Below are positions 8,014 through 15,799 of a stretch of DNA of 64,000 bases, in pieces. Both the position numbers and the translations under genes were made by a program. Source of the stretch: Dyella humicola (GTDB taxonomy: Bacteria > Pseudomonadota > Gammaproteobacteria > Xanthomonadales > Rhodanobacteraceae); contig NZ_JAPDPC010000002.1 of assembly GCF_026283945.1 (NCBI RefSeq), forward strand, positions 248,001 through 312,000, in the 5' to 3' direction. The notes below the pieces were generated by a model that was not told the origin of the DNA, made no database searches, and was given only the letters and a program-made list of their open reading frames with translations. Each line of letters starts with the position of its first letter. Position 1 is the first letter of the stretch.

Positions 8014-9936
8014 ATGGCTCCCTGTTTCCGCTCCGGCGGATTCAGCCTTAAAGACGCTTGGCTGAATCCGATGCGTGCATTGTCCTGGCTCAAGAAAGCC
8101 CCTGCACAGCGAGCGCCGCATGCTGGTGGTTGCGACGATCTCGTTTCGTTGACCCTGGCGCTCCTGCTGTCTCCCCTGGCGGCGGCGACGCTGTTGGTCC
8201 GCGTGGCGGTCTATGGCGGTCTCTCGTTCCACTTAGCGGCATTACTGCAGACGGGCCTGACGCTCTCGCTCGCGGCAGGCGCGTTGGTGTTGGCGATGGT
8301 CTATCGCCGCGACCTGTGGGCGTTGGCGAGAGCCGCGAACAAAGAGGCGCTGGTTTGGATGTTGGTGGCATGCGCACTGGGAGCTCTGGCTGCCACTTGC
8401 CTGCATCGCCCCGATGCGGATGACGTGATCTATCTTCCGAAAGTGCTTTATCTGCTGGCGCATTCGGACGCCCGAATAGACGGTTTGATCCCCGAACTGG
8501 CTCACTCACCAGCACTATCACTTCCCATCGCCGCAGCACCGTACTATCCAACGTCCTACGAATTCGTCCAGGCCGTATTCGCCCATGTGAGCGGCTTGGA
8601 CTTCCTGAAGGTCTACTACGTGCTTGCCCCTTGTGCGGCTGCCGCCTTCGGCGTCTTGTTCATCATTTTGAACCTGCGGCTGCTTGGCCTGTCTGCACGT
8701 ACAGCGGCCATCTGCGCGGCGCTGCTGGTTCCCGTGCTCCTACTCATGGGCGAGAGCCATCGCAGTTTTGGCAATTTCACGCTGGTGCGCATGTTTCAGG
8801 CCAAGTGTGCATTTATTTTCGTCGGCTTGCAGGCGTCTATCGCGGTCTCGCTACTTTTCTTCAAGGAGCCGAAGGCGGCCCGTTGGGTCACCCTGCTGGT
8901 AGGGTTTTTGGCGGTAGTTGGCATGACGACCACCGCGCTGATCATGCTCCCCTTGCTCGCCATACCACTGTTTGTATCGTGGTGGTGCACCGAGTCGCAT
9001 CGCCGCGTCATACCCGTGGGTGTCGCCTACGGCCTGGCGTTGCTGCCGGTTGCCGCATTCGCGCTCGACTATCGTCGGTATGCCTTGGAGCGCGCCGGTT
9101 ACGGATCGGATCTCAATGCGGGCTTTCCCAACACGTTCATGGGTCAGCTGGACCTGGTCACTGGCGGATCGAGCCTGCCAACCGCATTTGTCGTCTTCGC
9201 GCTGGCAGCGGGTATTTGCCTCTATTCCTGGCGCGTTCGTCGGCACGCATTCTTGTTGCTGTGGACGGCGATTGCCTTCGCGCTGTATCTGAACCCGTGG
9301 TCTGCGCCGGGTATCATGAAATTTGTCGCCACGGAGAACATCTATTGGCGGCTTTTCTACCTGCTGCCGGTGCCTCTGATGATCGGCATGGCGCTTGGAT
9401 ACGGCCTGGATCGCATCGGCCCCGATGCCAGGGCCGGCCGACACCTGCCGTGGTTGGCGTTACTGGCTTTTGGCCTCGCGGTCGTGGTTGCGCCGACGTC
9501 CGTCACCCGCAAGGACAACGGGGTCCGCATCGCACCTCCCGGTTTGACGCTTGATGCCTATGCGGCGGACGCCCGTGCTTGCCTGGCGTTGGCAAAGCCC
9601 GGGTCGGTACTGGCCCCCATACCGTTGGCCCAGGATATGGTCCTGCTTTCGGCAGAGCATACGCTGCTTATTACGCGCGTCGATTTCTTGAAGAATGCCC
9701 TTTTCAACGAGCCGGATGAATTCAATCGACGCTACAGCGCAGCGAAATTCATTACGGGGGAGGGCGGACTTGGTCAGGACCTAGTCGACGTGCTGCAACG
9801 CGAACAGCCCGGCACCGTAGTCATCGCAGGCTCTGCTCGCGCTGAAGTCGAGCCTTATCTTGCTTCAGCGCACTACAGGCAGGTCGCCGGGGTGGGGGGC
9901 CGGTGGATGGTGTTCGAAAAGGCCGTGGCGCCCTGA
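8014..9936 (+). CDS. Multi-spanning membrane protein, unassigned
   Basis: A protein of up to 640 residues with roughly a dozen hydrophobic segments between about 45 and 500 and a soluble C-terminal domain of about 140 residues. An acidic patch in the first loop (HRPDADDVIYLP, about 131-142) resembles the Asp-containing loop of polyprenyl-sugar-using GT-C glycosyltransferases, but I see no decisive signature. The start could be 8014, which has GAGG seven bases upstream, or ATG 8071 with a weaker site. It lies between glmS and the minus-strand sugar cluster, so a role in surface glycan assembly is plausible. Function is unknown. Confidence 0.7.
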   Translation: MAPCFRSGGFSLKDAWLNPMRALSWLKKAPAQRAPHAGGCDDLVSLTLALLLSPLAAATLLVRVAVYGGLSFHLAALLQTGLTLSLAAGALVLAMVYRRDLWALARAANKEALVWMLVACALGALAATCLHRPDADDVIYLPKVLYLLAHSDARIDGLIPELAHSPALSLPIAAAPYYPTSYEFVQAVFAHVSGLDFLKVYYVLAPCAAAAFGVLFIILNLRLLGLSARTAAICAALLVPVLLLMGESHRSFGNFTLVRMFQAKCAFIFVGLQASIAVSLLFFKEPKAARWVTLLVGFLAVVGMTTTALIMLPLLAIPLFVSWWCTESHRRVIPVGVAYGLALLPVAAFALDYRRYALERAGYGSDLNAGFPNTFMGQLDLVTGGSSLPTAFVVFALAAGICLYSWRVRRHAFLLLWTAIAFALYLNPWSAPGIMKFVATENIYWRLFYLLPVPLMIGMALGYGLDRIGPDARAGRHLPWLALLAFGLAVVVAPTSVTRKDNGVRIAPPGLTLDAYAADARACLALAKPGSVLAPIPLAQDMVLLSAEHTLLITRVDFLKNALFNEPDEFNRRYSAAKFITGEGGLGQDLVDVLQREQPGTVVIAGSARAEVEPYLASAHYRQVAGVGGRWMVFEKAVAP

Positions 9937-10035
9937 TAGAGCGCCATTTGACACGCCTGTCCAGTGATGGGCGGCGCCAATATAGTGACGCTTCGCTTGC
10001 AGCATGCTTGGTGAGGCCGCCGTCGCAGGCGCCCG

Positions 10036-11208
10036 CTAATCGACAGCCATGAGATCCTCTGGGCGTGCGCGCACTCTCATGAGCAGGTCCCCGATGGCCT
10101 GTTCGCTGGCGCGAAATACGTCCGCAAGCTTGTCTTCAAGGCCCAGCCAGAAGGGCATGCGCACCAATCGTTCGCTGACACTTTCAGTTACCCCGAGCGA
10201 GCCGTGCGCCCGGCCATAACGAAGTCCGGCAGGCGATGAATGCAGGGGCAGATAGTGGAATACAGTCTGCACTCCCTGCTGCCGCATTGTGTCGATAAAC
10301 CGTGTCCGTGCGTCTAAGCTGCCCAGCAGCACCTGGTACATGTGCGCGTTGTGTCCGCACTGCGTCGGAATGGTTGGCGTCGTCACCCCGGGGAAAGCAC
10401 ACGCGTGAAACCAGTTTTGGTAGCGGTCCCAAAGCGCCTTCCGCTTGGCTGTAATCTCCTCCGCCCGCTCCAGTTGCGCGAACAGGAAGGCAGCCAGGAT
10501 CTCGCTGGGCAGATAGGAGGAACCGATATCGACCCAGGTGTATTTGTCCACCTGGCCCCGAAAGAAGCGGCTGCGATTGGTGCCTTTCTCCCGGATGATT
10601 TCGGCGCGCTCGACCAGTCGCGGATCATTGATCAGCAGCGCACCGCCTTCGCCGGAAATGACGTTCTTGGTCTCGTGGAAGCTTAATGCCGCCAGGTGGC
10701 CAAAACTGCCCAACGGGCGTCCCTTGAAGGTGGACATGATGGCTTGGGCGGCGTCCTCGACGACCATCAGCCCGTGGCGGTCGGCGATGTCCATGATGAC
10801 GTCCATGGCGCAGCCGACACCTGCGTAGTGGACGACGCAGATCGCTCTTGTTCGCGGCGTGATGGCGGCTTCAATGAGTCGTTCGTCGATATTGAGCGTG
10901 TCTGGGCGTATATCCACGAATACCGGCAGGGCACCGCGAAGCACGAACGCGTTCGCGGTGGACACGAACGTAAACGAGGGCATGATCACCTCGTCCCCCG
11001 GCTGCAGGTCCAGAAGCATGGCCGCCATCTCGAGCGCCGCGGTGCAAGAGTGGGTAAGAAGGGCCTTTTGACAGCCGATGCGATGTTCCAGCCAGGCATG
11101 GCACTGCCGGGTAAACGGGCCATCACCAGAAAGCTGCATGTTGGTATGGGCTCTCTCGATGTAGGAGAGCTCTGTGCCCGTCATGAACGGTTTGTTGAAT
11201 GGAATCAC
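10036..11208 (-). CDS. wecE: dTDP-4-dehydro-6-deoxy-sugar aminotransferase, WecE/RffA type
   Basis: A 390-residue DegT/DnrJ/EryC1-family PLP aminotransferase. It follows E. coli WecE closely, with start VIPFNKPF, then LTHSCTAALEMAAMLLD, PSFTFVSTANAFVLRGA and REKGTNRSRFFRGQVDKYTW. The PLP lysine is in SFHETKN (about residue 182). WecE converts dTDP-4-keto-6-deoxy-glucose to dTDP-4-amino-4,6-dideoxy-galactose, and RmlA/RmlB encoded upstream can make its substrate. GTG 11208-11206 is chosen because homology begins exactly there and the stop of the preceding gene lies four bases away; longer N-terminal readings run through that gene. It is the last gene of the minus-strand unit. Confidence 0.9.
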   Translation of the reverse strand: MIPFNKPFMTGTELSYIERAHTNMQLSGDGPFTRQCHAWLEHRIGCQKALLTHSCTAALEMAAMLLDLQPGDEVIMPSFTFVSTANAFVLRGALPVFVDIRPDTLNIDERLIEAAITPRTRAICVVHYAGVGCAMDVIMDIADRHGLMVVEDAAQAIMSTFKGRPLGSFGHLAALSFHETKNVISGEGGALLINDPRLVERAEIIREKGTNRSRFFRGQVDKYTWVDIGSSYLPSEILAAFLFAQLERAEEITAKRKALWDRYQNWFHACAFPGVTTPTIPTQCGHNAHMYQVLLGSLDARTRFIDTMRQQGVQTVFHYLPLHSSPAGLRYGRAHGSLGVTESVSERLVRMPFWLGLEDKLADVFRASEQAIGDLLMRVRARPEDLMAVD

Positions 11209-11212
11209 GTTT

Positions 11213-11572
11213 TTAGCCCTGGCTGGAAACAAGGATGCCGGCCACCACCAGGATGAGCCCCAGCACCTTCGGCAAACTATAGGCTTCCCCAAATAACGGG
11301 ACCGCGGCCAAACCCACGAAGACAAAGTTGAGTGCCGTGAACGGGTAGGCTTTACTCAAGTCCATTCGTGACACCGCGAGCATCCAGCACAATGAAGCGG
11401 CGAAGGCCGCCCCCAGGCCACTGATGACCCAGGGATTGAGCAGCATGCTTACGACGTATCGCAGCGGCGCCGCCTGGCCCCATTGCTGGAGACTTAGCGA
11501 TGCCTGCCACTTGAGAACGAGCTGACCATAAACCGTGAAAAGTATGGTCAGTGCTATGCAGATATAGGCCAT
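11213..11572 (-). CDS. Small EamA/SMR-type membrane transporter, ArnE-like
   Basis: A 119-residue protein with four predicted membrane helices and the C-terminal pattern FGEAYSLPKVLGLILVVAGIL, as in small multidrug resistance and ArnE/ArnF-like proteins. ArnE/ArnF flip aminoarabinose-phosphoundecaprenol across the inner membrane. Between an aminotransferase gene and sugar-modifying genes, and with a polyprenyl-phosphate glycosyltransferase in the same unit, a flippase for a lipid-linked amino sugar is the natural guess. It is preceded by wbqC with a three-base gap. The specific substrate is inferred. Confidence 0.75.
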   Translation of the reverse strand: MAYICIALTILFTVYGQLVLKWQASLSLQQWGQAAPLRYVVSMLLNPWVISGLGAAFAASLCWMLAVSRMDLSKAYPFTALNFVFVGLAAVPLFGEAYSLPKVLGLILVVAGILVSSQG

Positions 11573-11575
11573 TGG

Positions 11576-12268
11576 CTACTCCTCGCGCCATCCCCAGATG
11601 TAATGCGCGGCGGTGGGTCCCACATTGAACAGCAGGTCCAGCACGCTGACTGCATGTTCAAAGGGAGGATACAGTTGCGGGTACTCGGGGTAGGGCGGGT
11701 AATCGTGGAAGGTCAGCTCGATGCCACTGGCCTCAAATTGGCGCGGGTCAATGTAGTTTCTCGCCGAAGGGCCAGAAAGATAGTGCGTTCCGCCGATACA
11801 GCGGAGTAGCTCGATCAGACGGTCCTGTTTCCTGCCGCTCACGTGGAATTCGCGCGAGTCACGAAACTCGGTTTTCAGGCCCAGTAGTTCCGTAGCGATG
11901 ACGCGCGTGAGGTGCTGGTTGAACTCCGAGAGCGAGCGCCACTCGACTCCGAGGTATATGTCCCGAAAGAGAGCTTCGTATTGCTTGAAGAATGGCGCCC
12001 TGGAGTAATTGTGCACGATGCTGGCCCAGTGCTTCCGCTGCCAGCTGTGGTCTTCGATCTTTACCTCGTGAATAAGCCGGTCGGTCTTGTTCCCCACGGG
12101 GATGGTCAGCCATTGCGCGCCGTTGGCCGTCTTGATCTTGTTACGGGTGCGCCAATCGCGCGTGGTGAACTGCACGTCGTCATAGAACACGAAGGTATCA
12201 ACGGAACGGATGAGGTCGAAATAGCCCTTCCAGGGGATATAGCTCGATTGAATGATCGCAACGCGCAT
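11576..12268 (-). CDS. WbqC family protein
   Basis: A 230-residue WbqC-family protein, a group named after an E. coli/Shigella O-antigen cluster gene and often found with amino-sugar genes. The N-terminus MRVAIIQSSYIPWKGYFDLI and the segments FYDDVQFTTRDWRTRNKIK and WLTIPV are typical. The conserved aromatic, Asp, Lys and Arg residues suggest an enzyme; reported roles concern acylation of amino sugars, but I would not assign a reaction. It starts four bases before the stop side of the ATP-grasp/HAD gene, and its own stop lies three bases before the transporter ATG. Confidence 0.85.
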   Translation of the reverse strand: MRVAIIQSSYIPWKGYFDLIRSVDTFVFYDDVQFTTRDWRTRNKIKTANGAQWLTIPVGNKTDRLIHEVKIEDHSWQRKHWASIVHNYSRAPFFKQYEALFRDIYLGVEWRSLSEFNQHLTRVIATELLGLKTEFRDSREFHVSGRKQDRLIELLRCIGGTHYLSGPSARNYIDPRQFEASGIELTFHDYPPYPEYPQLYPPFEHAVSVLDLLFNVGPTAAHYIWGWREE

Positions 12269-12271
12269 GAA

Positions 12272-13918
12272 TTAAAGCCCTGAGGAAGCACGGCCCAGCG
12301 TGGCCAGGACGCGCAAGTCAGAAGCAGTCCAGCTGCGCTGAGATACCTCTGGCCAGTAGTGCTGCAGCAACTCGTGATGGTGGTGATGGCGTACGCCCGG
12401 GCGCGCAACCAACAGGCACGAATCAAAGCCCGCCTTCACTGCGCCCAAGGCATCACGGGCAACATTGTCGCCTACCATCAGCAGAGTTTCCGGAGCCAGT
12501 CCGAGTTGCTGGGAAGTCACCAGGAATGCCTTGGTATCCGGCTTTTCGTCGCCGTGCTCACGACTGAACACCATCGTGTCGAAGAGGCTGCTGATCTCCG
12601 GAATGGTTGCCAGCTTCGCGCGCTGGCTGGCCGGAGGGTTGTCGGTCAGCAAGGCAAGGCGAAAGCCCGCGGCCCTTAGCGAGGACAGCACATCGGGGAC
12701 CTCGGCAAAAAACGTTGCCCGGTCCGGCGTCGCCGCCCGATAGGCTGCGAGCAGCTCTGCATGCACGTGATTCAGTTGCAGCCGGCTGGCAAGCAAGTCG
12801 ATGAGCCGATCGTAGTGTCCCTCCTCCACGATGGCATAGGTCGTCCGAAGCAGTCGCTCGGCAGCGACCAGCGAAGACAGGGCCGGCGCTGCGGCGGCCA
12901 TCTTGTCCATCAGCCAGCGCTTATGGTCGATCAAGGTGTCGTCCAGATCGAACACGATGCCGCGCCAGCGACCGTCGATCGGCGTCGGCATACTGTGTTG
13001 ACCCAGTGTGCGCACGGTCCGAACGGAACGTGTGGGCTGACGTTGCGGCAAACCCATCAGGAAGGCGACGAGTCCGTTTCCTTCCGCATAGGCGTGGCAG
13101 CTCGATGTTCCATGGCGGGGATTTATGTCGGAAACGTAGAGTGTTCCGTCGGGTAGCCGCAGTACCTGGACGTTAAAAATGCCGCTGCCATGCTGCGAAG
13201 CCAGCCACTGGGAGACGTCCTGGACAACCTTCTCTAGAGAGGCCTCGCACACCGATTCGCTGATCACCGCGAACCCGCCAGATGTCCGGACTCTTCGCCG
13301 CAACGTGATGGGCGAGACGCGTCCGTCAAAATCGATGGCGAAATCGGCCGAGAATTCGTCGAATTCGCGGACCCAGGGTACCCAGCAATGACTCCTCGCC
13401 AGGCCATCGATATCCAGCGTCGCCAGCTCGCTGGCCGTGTGCACGACATGCATGTCACGCCCACCCCAGCCGCTGCGTGGCTTGCCGCATAGCGGAAGCT
13501 CGCAGTGCAGCGACAGCGGGACCGGACGTTGTACGGGCACGCCCGCATCCAGCAGGGCTTCGTAGGTCAACTGCTTGTCCAGCAGGACCTCGACCAGCCG
13601 TCCTCCCGGCGAGCCCAGGCGGGCACCAGCGGCCTCGATGAGATCGCGCAACGAAGCAAGCGGCTTGATCACCAGGTTTGAGCAGGGCAGTACCAGGTCC
13701 ACATGCTCGCGTCGGATCGTTGCTTCGAGAAACTGCGCGAATGGCTCCAGCTCGGCGACCGCTGGCGACACGAGATAACGGTCCGCGAAGAAGCGTCCGA
13801 GATTATCGGCAATGGTGTCCGCCACAATAATCCGGGCGTCCGGAATGGCCCGGATGCTTGAAACGAGAGATTCACCCTGGAGTCCCCCTCCCGCCACCAC
13901 CAGAACCGTCAGCGGCAT
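12272..13918 (-). CDS. ATP-grasp / HAD-hydrolase fusion protein
   Basis: A 548-residue fusion. Residues about 1-310 form a carbamoyl-phosphate-synthase-like ATP-grasp unit: a pre-grasp Rossmann segment (TVLVVAGGGLQG), DKQLTYEALLDAGVP, KPRSGWGGRDMH and the metal-binding SDINPRHG. Residues about 325-540 are a HAD phosphatase with FDLDDTL (nucleophile Asp), LLTDNP, a KPD lysine and MVGDNVARD. ATP-grasp enzymes join a carboxylate to an amine or thiol, so the protein could build and trim an amino-acid-like substituent, but the substrate is unknown. A five-His run lies near the C-terminus. ATG 13918 overlaps the methyltransferase stop by 10 bases. Longer starts are unlikely. Confidence 0.85.
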   Translation of the reverse strand: MPLTVLVVAGGGLQGESLVSSIRAIPDARIIVADTIADNLGRFFADRYLVSPAVAELEPFAQFLEATIRREHVDLVLPCSNLVIKPLASLRDLIEAAGARLGSPGGRLVEVLLDKQLTYEALLDAGVPVQRPVPLSLHCELPLCGKPRSGWGGRDMHVVHTASELATLDIDGLARSHCWVPWVREFDEFSADFAIDFDGRVSPITLRRRVRTSGGFAVISESVCEASLEKVVQDVSQWLASQHGSGIFNVQVLRLPDGTLYVSDINPRHGTSSCHAYAEGNGLVAFLMGLPQRQPTRSVRTVRTLGQHSMPTPIDGRWRGIVFDLDDTLIDHKRWLMDKMAAAAPALSSLVAAERLLRTTYAIVEEGHYDRLIDLLASRLQLNHVHAELLAAYRAATPDRATFFAEVPDVLSSLRAAGFRLALLTDNPPASQRAKLATIPEISSLFDTMVFSREHGDEKPDTKAFLVTSQQLGLAPETLLMVGDNVARDALGAVKAGFDSCLLVARPGVRHHHHHELLQHYWPEVSQRSWTASDLRVLATLGRASSGL

Positions 13919-14649
13919 GGACGCGCTTCGACAAAGAGGCCATTGCAAATGTCCGGAAGGTCGAAGCCGATCTGATCCATGGCCTCCCGTACCTTGTCAC
14001 TGAGCTGTAGCGAATCCATTTGGCCCGTCGTGAACGGCTTTAGCATGAGTCCAGCGCGGCCGATGATGTCCAGGCCAGCAGCTGAGATCAGCGCATCCAG
14101 TTGTGCAGGATCGAAATAACGTCGATGCCCAAGAGCGCGGTCAGCTTCGCTCAGCGAGTGAAGATCGTCCATCAGGCCAGCCCGTTGGCCGATGAGGCGA
14201 TGCAGGGAGAACGCGTTGGGCACAGCGATCATCATGCGGCCACCCGGTGCCAGAAACGACTTGAAGCGCTGCAGGACGAGACCCGGGTCCTCGACGTGCT
14301 CAAGAATGAAGCCCATCTCAATCACGTCAAAACGTTCATCGGTGTGAAAGTCTTCGAAGAAGGACTGGACCAGCTCCAGTTTTGCGGGCGGTGCCATCTC
14401 CTGGTTGAAGAGGTCGATGATTTCAGCAGATCCCTCGATGATCACGTGGCGCGAGAGACGATCTCCCAAGCTGTCCAAGAGCCCCTTCACCACGAAACGA
14501 TGGCCAACGCCAAGGCTCAGCAGGCGGATGGACGACATCTCACGCGTACGGCGGACGATTTGTTCCAGCGTCGCCTTGAGAAGAAGGATATTGTCCCCGT
14601 AGTAGGCGAAGCCGGGAATGTAGGCGTCGCGATCCTGTTCGATGGTCAT
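13909..14649 (-). CDS. Class I SAM-dependent methyltransferase
   Basis: A 246-residue methyltransferase with a motif I-like LLSLGVGHRF (about 43-52), an acidic end of strand two (VIIEGSAE), and a motif IV region with FDVIEMGFILEHVEDP, the typical 'EHVEDP' of sugar and lipid methyltransferases. ATG 14649 follows the upstream glycosyltransferase stop by 23 bases. Its 3' end overlaps the ATP-grasp/HAD start, so translation is coupled. From its place it probably methylates a sugar or an acyl group on the sugar made by this cassette. Acceptor is not known. Confidence 0.85.
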   Translation of the reverse strand: MTIEQDRDAYIPGFAYYGDNILLLKATLEQIVRRTREMSSIRLLSLGVGHRFVVKGLLDSLGDRLSRHVIIEGSAEIIDLFNQEMAPPAKLELVQSFFEDFHTDERFDVIEMGFILEHVEDPGLVLQRFKSFLAPGGRMMIAVPNAFSLHRLIGQRAGLMDDLHSLSEADRALGHRRYFDPAQLDALISAAGLDIIGRAGLMLKPFTTGQMDSLQLSDKVREAMDQIGFDLPDICNGLFVEARPCR

Positions 14650-14672
14650 GTGCGTGTGGGTATCCAACAAGG

Positions 14673-15644
14673 TCAGTCGATATGCTTGATGATGAAGATG
14701 GGGCGCCCCTGCGTCTGCACGAAGATGCGCGCGACGTATAGCCCGATGATGCCCAGTGCCAGCATCATGACGCCGAACATGCCCGTGAGCAGAGCCACGA
14801 TCGAAGGAAAGCCCACGAGCGTCGACTCTGGATGCAGCAGCTTGCGCACGATGATGTAGGCAGCATGGGAGCAGGAGGCGGCCAGCGCCAGGATCCCTAT
14901 CCATAGGCTGACATAGAGCGGTTTGGCGGAGAACGAGGTGATGGCGCGGGCCAGTAGCCGCAGGCGCTTGGCGAAGGAATAGGTCGATCGCCCCTGCCTT
15001 TGCAACTTTGTCACCGGCATGCCGACCTGGCTGAAGCCTGCCCAGGCCATCATGCCGGCTAGGAAGATGTTGCGGTCATTGAGTGATAGCAGGGCATCGA
15101 CGTAGCGACGCGTCATGAGGCGCTCAGTAACCAGGTTGACCGGGACGCGCGTATCGCTCATCAAATTGAACAGGCGCCAGAACAGGCCACCGGCGCCCCG
15201 TTCGACGAGCCCACCCTTGCGCTCTTCCTGGTACCCGTAGACGACGTCTGCATCGCATTGCTCAAACTTTCTCCAGAAGGCGACGAGCACGGCAGGGTCC
15301 ACCTCCAGGTCGCAGTCGATCAGGAAGATGCGAGCGCCCTTTGCGTGATGCAATCCAGCAAGGGCGGCCTGGTGGTGCCCGAAATTGCGCGCCAGCTCGA
15401 TAATACGGATGCGGGGTTTTTCTGGCTGGAGTGACCGCAACAGCGCTACGGAATGGTCGGGGGAGCCGTCATCGACGAAGACGAATTCATAATCGTCGAT
15501 GCCCAACGAAGCAGCTGCCGCCTCGCAAGCCTCGATGAAGCGCACCAGATAGGACTCGGACCGGTACAGCGTGGAAACGATGCTCAACACGCGGGCGTTC
15601 GCGGATGCGGCAGCGTTGGCCATGGGCGAGGGGTGGGTGTGCAT
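14673..15644 (-). CDS. Glycosyltransferase family 2, polyprenyl-phosphate type (ArnC/GtrB-like)
   Basis: A 323-residue GT2 enzyme with an N-terminal catalytic domain (LSIVSTLYRSESYL, VFVDDGSPD, LIDCDLEVDP) and two C-terminal membrane helices (about 235-310), the layout of ArnC, GtrB and DPM synthases, which load a sugar onto undecaprenyl phosphate. ATG 15644 is used because GGAAAA precedes it and the homology begins soon after; the frame runs 33 codons further upstream without support. A 155-base spacer separates it from manC and could hold its own promoter. It would provide the lipid-linked donor that the small EamA/SMR-like protein flips. Confidence 0.86.
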   Translation of the reverse strand: MHTHPSPMANAAASANARVLSIVSTLYRSESYLVRFIEACEAAAASLGIDDYEFVFVDDGSPDHSVALLRSLQPEKPRIRIIELARNFGHHQAALAGLHHAKGARIFLIDCDLEVDPAVLVAFWRKFEQCDADVVYGYQEERKGGLVERGAGGLFWRLFNLMSDTRVPVNLVTERLMTRRYVDALLSLNDRNIFLAGMMAWAGFSQVGMPVTKLQRQGRSTYSFAKRLRLLARAITSFSAKPLYVSLWIGILALAASCSHAAYIIVRKLLHPESTLVGFPSIVALLTGMFGVMMLALGIIGLYVARIFVQTQGRPIFIIKHID

Positions 15645-15799
15645 CAGGCTTTTCCGTCGGACGGGCAATGAAATACAGCGGTGGCGAAGGATGGCCACGT
15701 GAGCTGTGTAGCTCCCCTTGCCCCTCCGGCATCTTAGCGACAATAACTAGCCGGTCCCGCGGGTATGGGCTCACGAGCGCCGGCAAGTGCAGCGGTGGC

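Noticed and set aside
7925-8065. 46-codon frame with a GGAG site between glmS and the membrane protein
   Set aside because: It overlaps the next gene and encodes no recognisable protein; too weak to list as a gene.
15645-15799. Possible small gene between manC and the ArnC-like gene
   Set aside because: The open frame is only the unsupported 5' extension of the glycosyltransferase.
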